Source of the DNA: Paracoccaceae bacterium
Lineage (GTDB): Bacteria > Pseudomonadota > Alphaproteobacteria > Rhodobacterales > Rhodobacteraceae
Direction of reading: 5' to 3'
Assembly (NCBI GenBank): GCA_024742655.1
Contig: JANSYB010000035.1
Span: 1 to 10,170, forward strand
Length of the DNA stretch: 10,170 nucleotides
This document shows positions 1 through 7,241 of this stretch, piece by piece. The notes below the pieces were generated by a model. The model did not search any database, was not told the origin of the DNA, and saw nothing but the letters and a program-made list of their open reading frames with translations. A program made the translations under genes and the position numbers. Each line of letters starts with the position of its first letter. Position 1 is the first letter of the stretch.

Positions 1-881
1 AGGCTGATCACGTCGCCGGGCTTGATCGACTTGTCCAGCAGGATGATCACCCCGGAGACGAGGTTCGAGACCACTTTCTGCAGCCCGAAGCCGAGGCCGA
101 CACCGATGGCGCCAGACAGAACCGCAAGGCCGGTCAGGTCGACGCCGACCGCCCTCAGCCCGATGAAAAACGCGGCCCCGTAAAGCAGGACCTGCAGGAT
201 CTTGATCGCAAGAACCTGCATCGACGGCGATATCTCCGTGTTCTGGCGGATTCGGGAGGCCGTGGTGGTGGAGATGAAGCGCGCCAGAAACATCAACACG
301 GCGATGGACACAATCGCCTGCACGACGATCCAAAGGGACAGGCGCATCCCGCCCATCTCTATGGCGGCACTGTCGAGTAATTTCTGCGCTTCCTCGGTCA
401 GCCCGAGAATGCTCAGCGTGGCCCAGGACCAGCCAGCGTAACGCACGACCGCGCGCACGAACCCGTTGACGATCAGGCGTGTCACGATGGCGATGATGAG
501 CCAGGCAAAGGCCAGGCTGCCGATCACCGACAAAAGGTAGGACCGGCTGGGCCATGTGTATTCGCGCATGATCCAGATGACCGGCCAGATCAGAATCACG
601 AACAGGATCAGGCGCAGCCGCCGATGCACCAGCACAAGAAAGCGCATCCGCCATTTCGGCCAGCCTTCGCGCGTGCGCATCCATTCATGCAGGCGCGGGG
701 CCAGAAGGCGCGACAGGATATGGGCGATCAACAGAACGCCAAGCGCGATGCCGATCTGGTAGGCGTTCCACGGCCGCAGCAATCCGGTTGCGAAATCAAG
801 CCCCTCGTCCCACAGGCCCAGGGCAATGTCCTGGGCTTCCTGTGCGGAGGATGTGGCTTCGGGTGCGGTTTCGTCTTCCAT
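1..881 (-). CDS. MscS-family mechanosensitive ion channel, N-terminal part (cut by the left window edge)
   Basis: Reading leftward from an ATG at 881-879 gives 293 uninterrupted codons and runs off the window, so the C-terminal cytoplasmic part is missing. The protein has a short acidic N-terminus, then hydrophobic segments at about residues 42-60, 90-105, 115-138, 182-202 and 223-245. The MscS pore helix follows at about 249-282. Its Gly/Ala-rich stretch GAIGVGIGFGLQKVVSN (258-274) and the following LLDKSIKPGDVIS are the hallmark of MscS channels, in which this helix lines the pore and the next segment starts the beta domain. Such channels sit in the inner membrane and release solutes on hypo-osmotic shock. 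The extra N-terminal membrane helices make it one of the larger MscS homologues. The start is the least certain point: a GGA lies directly against the ATG and no good Shine-Dalgarno is visible, but no better ATG lies upstream. The family call is firm; the exact subfamily is not. Confidence 0.88.
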   Translation of the reverse strand, partial: MEDETAPEATSSAQEAQDIALGLWDEGLDFATGLLRPWNAYQIGIALGVLLIAHILSRLLAPRLHEWMRTREGWPKWRMRFLVLVHRRLRLILFVILIWPVIWIMREYTWPSRSYLLSVIGSLAFAWLIIAIVTRLIVNGFVRAVVRYAGWSWATLSILGLTEEAQKLLDSAAIEMGGMRLSLWIVVQAIVSIAVLMFLARFISTTTASRIRQNTEISPSMQVLAIKILQVLLYGAAFFIGLRAVGVDLTGLAVLSGAIGVGLGFGLQKVVSNLVSGVIILLDKSIKPGDVIS

Positions 882-964
882 TCCGATCAGCTTTGCACGC
901 GGCCCGGGGGTGGACAAGCCTGCAGCCGACAGCGCCGGCGGCTGGCCCCGGGTCGATTTGGGAA

Positions 965-981
965 AATCTGTGATTCAGATT
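965..981. promoter_or_regulatory. Inverted repeat in the mscS/deacetylase divergent region
   Basis: AATCTG (965-970) and CAGATT (976-981) form a perfect 6-bp dyad with a 5-base spacer, lying 45 bases upstream of the deacetylase start and about 84 bases upstream of the mscS start. It could be an operator for either gene. No convincing -35/-10 pair was recognised beside it, so a role is only inferred. Nothing else of note was seen in the 882-1025 gap apart from the GGAGA ribosome binding site at 1016-1020. Confidence 0.3.
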
Positions 982-1025
982 CTCCTCGAAACGCTTTAGG
1001 CTTGGCCCAAAACACGGAGAAAGCG

Positions 1026-1952
1026 ATGACCACCGCGTTGATCACCCATGATGCCTGCCTCAACCATGTCACGCCGCAGGGCCATCCCGAACGGGTCGCC
1101 CGCATGGAACACCTGTTGCCGGCGCTGAACGGCAAGACCCTGCTCCGCGAGGAGGCACCGCTGGCGACCGATGACGATCTGCGCCTCAGCCACCCGCAAA
1201 GGTATATCGACCGCATCCGCGCGGCGTCGCCCGAGGAGGGGTACAATCAGCTCGACGGGGATACGTGGATGTCGCCCGGCTCGCTCGAATCGGCCTTGCG
1301 GGCCGTGGGTGGGGCGATCCGGGGCGTCGATATGGTCCTGGCCGGAGAGGCGCGCAATGCCTTCGTCGCCATGCGTCCGCCGGGGCATCATGCCGAGACC
1401 GAGACACCGATGGGGTTCTGTATGTTCGGGACGGTCGCCATCGCGGCCCGGCACGCGCTGGAACGGCATGGGCTGTCACGTGTGGCGGTGGTGGATTTCG
1501 ACGTGCATCACGGCAACGGCTCTCAGGATCTTCTGTGGTCCGAGGGGCGCTGCCTGTTCGTTTCCTCGCACCAGTTTCCGCTTTGGCCCGGCAGCGGCAC
1601 GCCCGACGAGCGCGGCGCGCATGACAATGTGCTGAACGTGCCCCTTGCCCCGGGAAGTGGCGGCGCACGGTTCCGGGCGGAATATGAAGGGCAGGTCTTT
1701 CCTGCGGTCGAGACCTTCAAGCCGGAGTTGATCCTGATCTCGGCAGGGTTTGACGCGCACCGGGACGATCCGCTGGCCAATCTTGAACTGGTCGAGGACG
1801 ATTTCGCCTGGGTGACGCGCAAACTGTGCGCGATTGCGGCGGATCAGTGCGAGGGGCGCGTCGTGTCCTGCCTCGAAGGCGGCTATGATCTGCGCGCGCT
1901 GGCGGCCAGCGCCGCGGCGCATGTCGATGCACTGATTGCCGCGGCGGGATAG
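1026..1952 (+). CDS. Histone-deacetylase-like / acetylpolyamine amidohydrolase (class II HDAC fold)
   Basis: This 308-residue protein belongs to the zinc-dependent deacetylase superfamily, whose bacterial members remove acetyl groups from acetylpolyamines or acetyl-lysine in the cytoplasm. The expected motifs appear in order: the N-terminal HPERVARM (20-27), RPPGHHAE (117-124) with the paired catalytic histidines H121/H122, DFDVHHGNG (157-165), GFDAHRDDPLA (241-251) and EGGYDL (284-289) with the transition-state tyrosine Y287. By family knowledge the zinc ligands are D159, H161 and D243. The length is normal for bacterial class II-like members. The start is the ATG with GGAGA five bases upstream; the frame stays open further upstream, but that part is antisense to mscS and lacks a better site. 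One oddity is CMFGTVAIAA (132-141), where relatives usually have a CxFNN version. The natural substrate cannot be read from the sequence. It faces lysR tail to tail and is probably not part of the TMAO operon. Confidence 0.9.
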   Translation: MTTALITHDACLNHVTPQGHPERVARMEHLLPALNGKTLLREEAPLATDDDLRLSHPQRYIDRIRAASPEEGYNQLDGDTWMSPGSLESALRAVGGAIRGVDMVLAGEARNAFVAMRPPGHHAETETPMGFCMFGTVAIAARHALERHGLSRVAVVDFDVHHGNGSQDLLWSEGRCLFVSSHQFPLWPGSGTPDERGAHDNVLNVPLAPGSGGARFRAEYEGQVFPAVETFKPELILISAGFDAHRDDPLANLELVEDDFAWVTRKLCAIAADQCEGRVVSCLEGGYDLRALAASAAAHVDALIAAAG

Positions 1953-1964
1953 CGCCCGCGCTCT

Positions 1965-2909
1965 TCAGGCCGCGTTGGCCGATCCGGCGACATAGCGTGT
2001 CCTTGCCGCGCTTTCCTGCAACAGCCACTGCATGACCACGTCGCTTTCCGGGTGGGGCTTCGCCTCTTGGCGCCGCAGCAGGTAATAGCCCGAATTGGTG
2101 CGCACATGCTCGGCCCCCATGGGCCGTACCAGCGTGCCCGCGGAAATGTGCTGGTCGACAAGATGACCCCAGCCAAGCGCAATGCCCAGACCGTCGATCG
2201 CCGCCTGGATGGCCAGGGGGTAGGTGTTGACGAAGGTGGAGTGGCGCACGGCGTCGGGGTCGGCATTCTTGTTGGCCAGCCAGGTCCGCCAGTTCAGCCA
2301 TTCGGTGTGATTGTTGCTGACCTCGATGAGGGAATGCCGGGTCAGGGTTTCGGCGTCATCGATGTTGACGTGGTTTTCCAGATATCCCGGTGCGCAGACC
2401 GGAAAGACCGTTTCGCCGAAAAGCCGCGTTGCGTCATAGCCGGGCCAGTCGCCATCGCCGCGCAGGATGGCCAGATCGACGTCGTCGGCAAGGCATTCTG
2501 AATCAAGGTCCGAGGACAGCAGGCTGATCGTGACGTTCCTGTTGGCCTGATGGAATTTGCGCAGCCGTGGCATCAGCCAGAGTGAAGAGACCGAATTCGT
2601 TGCCGCCATCTGCACGGTGTTGCGCTGCCGCTTGCTCAGCATGTCGGTCGAGACGCGCTCGATGGATTTGAGAGCAGGGGAGATACCGTTGAGAAGCTTG
2701 CGGCCATGTTCGGTCAGGTGAACCGACCGATGCCCCCGCACGAAAAGCGCGCATTTGAAATGCAGTTCAAGCAGGCGAATCTTTCGGCTGACGGCCGTTT
2801 CACTGACGTTCAGGGCCTTGGCGGCCGCGGCAAAGCTCTCAAGATCCGCCGCCGCCTCGAACGTCAGCAGGTAGTCGAGCTTGGGAAGAACGGCGCGATT
2901 TTTCAGCAT
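1965..2909 (-). CDS. LysR-family transcriptional regulator, GcvA-like subgroup; candidate regulator of the tmo-tdm operon
   Basis: The 314-residue product has a LysR winged helix-turn-helix at about residues 10-70, with recognition-helix region LNVSETAVSRKIRLLE (33-48) and wing LTEHGRKLL (65-73). An effector-binding domain follows, containing DVDLAILRGDGDWPG, typical of the GcvA-like subgroup. LysR proteins act as tetramers and change activity on binding a small molecule. The gene is divergent from tmoX across 187 bp, the usual layout in which a LysR protein controls both itself and the neighbouring operon, so TMAO or a product of its breakdown is a reasonable inducer guess. I chose ATG at 2909 because AAAGG lies nine bases upstream; a TTG at 2918 would abut that same Shine-Dalgarno and add only three residues. 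Its 3' end is 12 bp from the end of the convergent deacetylase gene, with no clear terminator between. The family is certain; the target is inferred from position only. Confidence 0.9.
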   Translation of the reverse strand: MLKNRAVLPKLDYLLTFEAAADLESFAAAAKALNVSETAVSRKIRLLELHFKCALFVRGHRSVHLTEHGRKLLNGISPALKSIERVSTDMLSKRQRNTVQMAATNSVSSLWLMPRLRKFHQANRNVTISLLSSDLDSECLADDVDLAILRGDGDWPGYDATRLFGETVFPVCAPGYLENHVNIDDAETLTRHSLIEVSNNHTEWLNWRTWLANKNADPDAVRHSTFVNTYPLAIQAAIDGLGIALGWGHLVDQHISAGTLVRPMGAEHVRTNSGYYLLRRQEAKPHPESDVVMQWLLQESAARTRYVAGSANAA

Positions 2910-4053
<1,144 letters not shown>

Positions 4054-4072
4054 TTGCAGATTTCGATCAAAA

Positions 4073-4098
4073 GGTCTGTCCGGAGATCCGGGCAGACC
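4073..4098 (+). promoter_or_regulatory. Stem-loop between tmoX and tmoW
   Basis: GGTCTG (4073-4078) pairs with CAGACC (4093-4098), and CCGG (4080-4083) with CCGG (4088-4091). The T4079/G4092 position allows a wobble pair, so the RNA can form an 11-bp stem with an AGAU loop. No U-run follows on the plus strand, so it is not a classical terminator. It begins 19 bases after the tmoX stop. A stable hairpin here would protect the 3' end of tmoX mRNA or partly stop transcription, giving more binding protein than membrane components, as is common in ABC importer operons. Confidence 0.6.
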
Positions 4099-4150
4099 GT
4101 CTCAGCCAGAAATTCTTCAGGGATCTGCCGGAACGGCGCCCCTGACCGCC

Positions 4151-4192
4151 ATGGCGGAAGCAAGCAAAGACTCTCACCAACATGACAAATGA
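4151..4192 (+). CDS. Possible 13-residue leader ORF ending on the tmoW start
   Basis: An ATG inside the perfect 12-base palindrome CCGCCATGGCGG (4146-4157) opens a 13-codon frame (MAEASKDSHQHDK) whose TGA lies 8 bases inside tmoW, overlapping it by 11 bases. tmoW itself has no recognisable Shine-Dalgarno, so ribosomes finishing this frame could restart at the tmoW ATG. The leader also lacks a strong ribosome binding site, so it may be chance. Confidence 0.22.
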   Translation: MAEASKDSHQHDK

Positions 4193-5210
4193 CACGCCCG
4201 TGATCTCCTGCCGGAACGCTTGGAAGCTGTTTGGGCCGAACCCGCAACAATATCTCAAACAAATGCCCCAGGGGCATGGATATGACGATATTCGCGCGGA
4301 CGGCTATATTGCAGGGGTCAAGGATGTCTCGGTCGATGTGGCACGGGGCGAGATGCTGGTGATAATGGGCCTGTCCGGCTCGGGCAAGTCCACGCTGGTG
4401 CGCTGCTTTTCGCGGTTGCACGACATTACCGGCGGCGTCATCGAGGTCGAGGGGCAGGACATCATGGCCCTGCCCGAAAAGGAACTGATCGAGTTGCGTC
4501 GCTCCAAGATGGGGATGGTGTTCCAGTCCTTTGGCCTGCTGCCGCACCGCACGGTGCTGGACAACGTGGCCTTTCCGCTGGAGATGCGGGGGCAGGACCG
4601 GCACGCCCGGCGCAAACGCGCGCTCGAGGTGATCAAGCTGGTGGGGCTGGAGGGCCGCGAGGAGTATTTCCCCCGCGAACTGTCCGGCGGGCAGCAGCAG
4701 CGCGTCGGTATCGCGCGCAGCCTCGCCATCGAACCCGATATCTGGTTTCTAGATGAGCCCTTCTCGGCGCTGGACCCGCTGATCAGGCGCGAGATGCAGG
4801 ACGAATTCCTGCGCCTGCAGGATTTGTTGGGCAAGACCATCGTGTTCATTACCCATGATTTCGACGAGGCGCTGCGCCTTGCCGACCGGATCGCCATCAT
4901 GAAGGACGGCGCGATCGAGCAATGCGACACGCCCGACCGGATCGTGCTGGATCCTCAAACCGAATATGTCCGCAAGTTCACCGAGGATATCGACAAGGCG
5001 CATGTGGTGCATGTCGGTGCATTGGCCGGCCCGATGAACGGTGCCGCGGTGGAAGGTGAACCCGTTGCCGGTGACAAGACCGTGCAGCAACTGGCGCGGA
5101 CTCTGGTGAACGACCCGCGCGAGATGTTGCCCGTCGCCGACAAATCCGGCGCGATCATCGGCGTGCTGGAACGGCAAAAGGCACTGGACGTTTTGCTGGG
5201 GACGGACTGA
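4182..5210 (+). CDS. tmoW: TmoW-like ATPase subunit of the TMAO ABC importer (ProV/OpuAA type)
   Basis: This 342-residue protein is the cytoplasmic ATP-hydrolysing subunit of the importer. Visible motifs are Walker A GLSGSGKS (63-70), Q-loop glutamine Q115 in GMVFQSFGLLPHRTV, the signature LSGGQ (167-171), Walker B IWFLDEP (187-193) with E192, and switch histidine H225. An N-terminal extension of about 40 residues (KLFGPNPQQYL and following) is diagnostic of the ProV/OpuAA subfamily for compatible solutes. The C-terminal tail (about 275-342) resembles a degenerate CBS-like regulatory region. The gene follows tmoX after a 128-bp gap holding a stem-loop, and ends one base before the tmoV ATG. 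Its ATG is the only plausible start, because the frame has a stop at 4143-4145 and no other start codon in between. It has no clear Shine-Dalgarno. The subfamily is certain; TMAO as substrate is inferred from the operon. Confidence 0.88.
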   Translation: MTNDTPVISCRNAWKLFGPNPQQYLKQMPQGHGYDDIRADGYIAGVKDVSVDVARGEMLVIMGLSGSGKSTLVRCFSRLHDITGGVIEVEGQDIMALPEKELIELRRSKMGMVFQSFGLLPHRTVLDNVAFPLEMRGQDRHARRKRALEVIKLVGLEGREEYFPRELSGGQQQRVGIARSLAIEPDIWFLDEPFSALDPLIRREMQDEFLRLQDLLGKTIVFITHDFDEALRLADRIAIMKDGAIEQCDTPDRIVLDPQTEYVRKFTEDIDKAHVVHVGALAGPMNGAAVEGEPVAGDKTVQQLARTLVNDPREMLPVADKSGAIIGVLERQKALDVLLGTD

Positions 5211-5211
5211 C

Positions 5212-7188
5212 ATGGCCGATATCGCGACATCCATCCCCTCGCGCCGGGACGGCGAAACCCGCAACTGGACGCTTCAGATCATCCTGGCGTTGGCCATCAT
5301 CCTGACGGCGGCCAAGCCGATCCTGCCCGATTTCATGGTGCGCCTGCCCGAGGCGTGGATTCCGCCGACGGCCGAAGCGCTGGATTACTTCTTCAACGTG
5401 ATCGTGATCGACACGCTCAGGTTCAACGAACTGACCCGCTGGTTCGCCGAGGGTCCGCTGGATTTCATGCTGGGTTTCACCGCGAACCTGCTTGAGGGCA
5501 AACACCGCTGGCCCTTCATGGAAGAGCCTCTGCCCTGGTCGGCCATCGCGGCGGTGGCGGCCGTGGTCGGCTATTACCTGGGCGGTTGGAAAATGGCGCT
5601 GCTGGCCGGGGGCACGTTCCTTTGGACCGCGTTGATGGGCCAGTGGAGCATCACCATGCAGACCCTGTCGGTGCTGGCCGTGGCCGCGCCGATGGGCTTC
5701 GCGATCGGGCTGGTCGCGGGCATTGCCGCGTGGAAATGGAAAGCGTTCGACAACGCGATCAAGCCGATTCTGGCGATCATGCAGACGCTGCCGTTCTACA
5801 CCTACCTTCTGCCGGCGGTTATCTTTTTCAAGGTGGGGCCCACGGCGGGCGCCATCGCCACCACGATCTATGCCACCCCGCCGATGATCCTGATGACGAC
5901 CATCGGCCTGAAAAAGGTCTCTCCCGAGATCGTCGAGGCCGGCAAGATGTCGGGTGCCTCGCGCTGGCAGATGCTGACCAAGGTCTTTATCCCCTCGGCG
6001 CGGACCGAGATCCTCGTGGGGGTGAACCAGGTGATCATGCTTTGCCTTGCCATGGTGGTTCTGACGGCCTTTATCGGCATGCCGGGCCTTGGCGGCAAAC
6101 TCCTGGCGATGATGAACAGCTTCAAGCTGGGCCGCAGCCTCGAGATCGGGATCACCATCGTGCTGGTCGCGATCATGCTGGATCAGATGTCCAAGAAATG
6201 GGTGACCAAGCTGCCCGAGCATTTCGAAAAGGGCACGCCCTGGTACGTCCGGCACAAGTTTTCGGTTCTGGCGGTTGTTTCGTTTGTCGTCTTCCTCGTG
6301 CTGGCGCAGTTCATCGACATCCTGCAAGAGGTTGGCCGTCGGCAGTCCCTTTCGGTCGGCCGTGAGATCGACGGTGTGATCAAGGGCTTTTTGGCGCTCG
6401 ATCTCGTTCAGTCGATCACCTATGGCATTCGCTACGTTCTGAACGTCTGGGTGCTCATTCCGTTCCGGGACATGTTGCTGTGGATCCCGACACCGGCCTT
6501 CATCCTGTTTGTCGTCGCCTTCGCTTATGCTGTCGGGGGCAAGCGCCCTGCGATCTTCGCGGCGGCCTTCTTTTCTCTGGTGGCCTTCTCGGGCTGGTGG
6601 GATCGGTCCGTCATCACGCTTTACTCGGTGCTGGCGGCCGTGTTCCTGTCGATGCTGTTCGGCATCCCGCTGGGCATCTTCGCGTCGCGCTCGGAAAAAT
6701 GGTCGAACCGGATCCTGCTGGCCTGCGACACGGCCCAGACTTTTCCCAGCTTCATCTACCTGCTGCCCGCGATCATGCTTTTCGGGATCACCGACACGAC
6801 GGTCGTTCTGTCCATCGTCATCTTCACGATGGTGCCGCTGACGCGCTACACGATCGAGGGACTGCGCAACGTACCCCCCGAAATGACCGAGGCGGCCGAC
6901 ATGTCCGGTGCGACGCGGTGGCAAAAGCTGATCAATGTGCAAATGCCGATCGCCATGCCGACACTGGCCGTGGGGTTCAACCAGGCGATCATGTTCGCCT
7001 TCTTCATGGTGATCATCGCGGCCTTCATCGGTACGCAGGACCTTGGACAGGAGTTGCAGCGCACGCTGGCGGGCACCGATCTGGGCAAGAACTTCGTGCT
7101 GGGGATCAATGTCTCGCTGATGGCGCTGACCTTCGACCTCGCGATCATCAGCTGGGCCAACCGGCGCAAAAAGGCCCTCGGACTGTGA
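5212..7188 (+). CDS. tmoV: TmoV-like permease: two fused ProW-type transmembrane domains
   Basis: At 658 residues this inner-membrane permease is about twice the usual ProW/OpuAB length and carries two copies of the binding-protein-dependent transport domain. The N-terminal half has QTLPFYTYLLPAV (191-203) and the coupling-loop EAGKMSGASRWQML (242-255). The C-terminal half repeats these as QTFPSFIYLLPAI (509-521) and EAADMSGATRWQKL (560-573), an offset of 318 residues. Hydrophobic segments occur at about 21-37, 110-143, 148-170, 183-206, 211-230, 267-290, 309-326, 349-369, 427-491, 512-545, 590-608 and 628-648. Each loop should dock on one TmoW monomer, so the fusion supplies both halves of the pore in one chain. 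The start has GGGGA (5198-5202) nine bases upstream and lies one base after the tmoW stop, suggesting translational coupling. Substrate identity rests on the neighbouring demethylase. Confidence 0.87.
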   Translation: MADIATSIPSRRDGETRNWTLQIILALAIILTAAKPILPDFMVRLPEAWIPPTAEALDYFFNVIVIDTLRFNELTRWFAEGPLDFMLGFTANLLEGKHRWPFMEEPLPWSAIAAVAAVVGYYLGGWKMALLAGGTFLWTALMGQWSITMQTLSVLAVAAPMGFAIGLVAGIAAWKWKAFDNAIKPILAIMQTLPFYTYLLPAVIFFKVGPTAGAIATTIYATPPMILMTTIGLKKVSPEIVEAGKMSGASRWQMLTKVFIPSARTEILVGVNQVIMLCLAMVVLTAFIGMPGLGGKLLAMMNSFKLGRSLEIGITIVLVAIMLDQMSKKWVTKLPEHFEKGTPWYVRHKFSVLAVVSFVVFLVLAQFIDILQEVGRRQSLSVGREIDGVIKGFLALDLVQSITYGIRYVLNVWVLIPFRDMLLWIPTPAFILFVVAFAYAVGGKRPAIFAAAFFSLVAFSGWWDRSVITLYSVLAAVFLSMLFGIPLGIFASRSEKWSNRILLACDTAQTFPSFIYLLPAIMLFGITDTTVVLSIVIFTMVPLTRYTIEGLRNVPPEMTEAADMSGATRWQKLINVQMPIAMPTLAVGFNQAIMFAFFMVIIAAFIGTQDLGQELQRTLAGTDLGKNFVLGINVSLMALTFDLAIISWANRRKKALGL

Positions 7189-7190
7189 CA

Positions 7191-7241
7191 ATGACGAACC
7201 GGGCCGCCAGAATGCTCAAGAACAAGGAGGCGGACAGATGA
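7191..7241 (+). CDS. Possible 16-residue ORF overlapping the tdm start (ATGA)
   Basis: Two bases after the tmoV stop an ATG opens a 16-codon frame, MTNRAARMLKNKEADR, whose TGA overlaps the tdm start codon in an ATGA arrangement. It spans almost the whole 49-bp gap between tmoV and tdm. The peptide is basic and low in hydrophobic residues. It has no evident Shine-Dalgarno of its own; ribosomes ending tmoV could reinitiate there. It may carry translation from tmoV to tdm, or may be chance. Confidence 0.25.
   Translation: MTNRAARMLKNKEADR
7224..7230 (+). promoter_or_regulatory. Strong ribosome binding site of tdm
   Basis: AAGGAGG lies seven bases before the ATG at 7238 and is the best Shine-Dalgarno match in the operon. 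It fixes the start of tdm and suggests that the enzyme is translated strongly in its own right. Confidence 0.8.

Noticed and set aside
624..1025. Longer N-terminus for the deacetylase by 134 codons
   Set aside because: This part is antisense to the well-supported mscS gene, has a basic low-complexity composition, and the ATG at 1026 has a good Shine-Dalgarno and matches the family length.
1953..1964. Terminator between the deacetylase and lysR genes
   Set aside because: The 12-bp gap has no stem followed by a T-run, and nothing convincing was found in the flanking coding ends.
4073..4098. Stem-loop as a classical rho-independent terminator of tmoX
   Set aside because: No T-run follows on the plus strand, and tmoW and tmoV continue in the same direction with tight spacing.
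5155..7191. 678-codon open frame on the minus strand opposite tmoV
   Set aside because: It is the antisense of a clear membrane protein; its product is full of H, R, D and Q with no recognisable domain, as expected from a high-GC third-position shadow.
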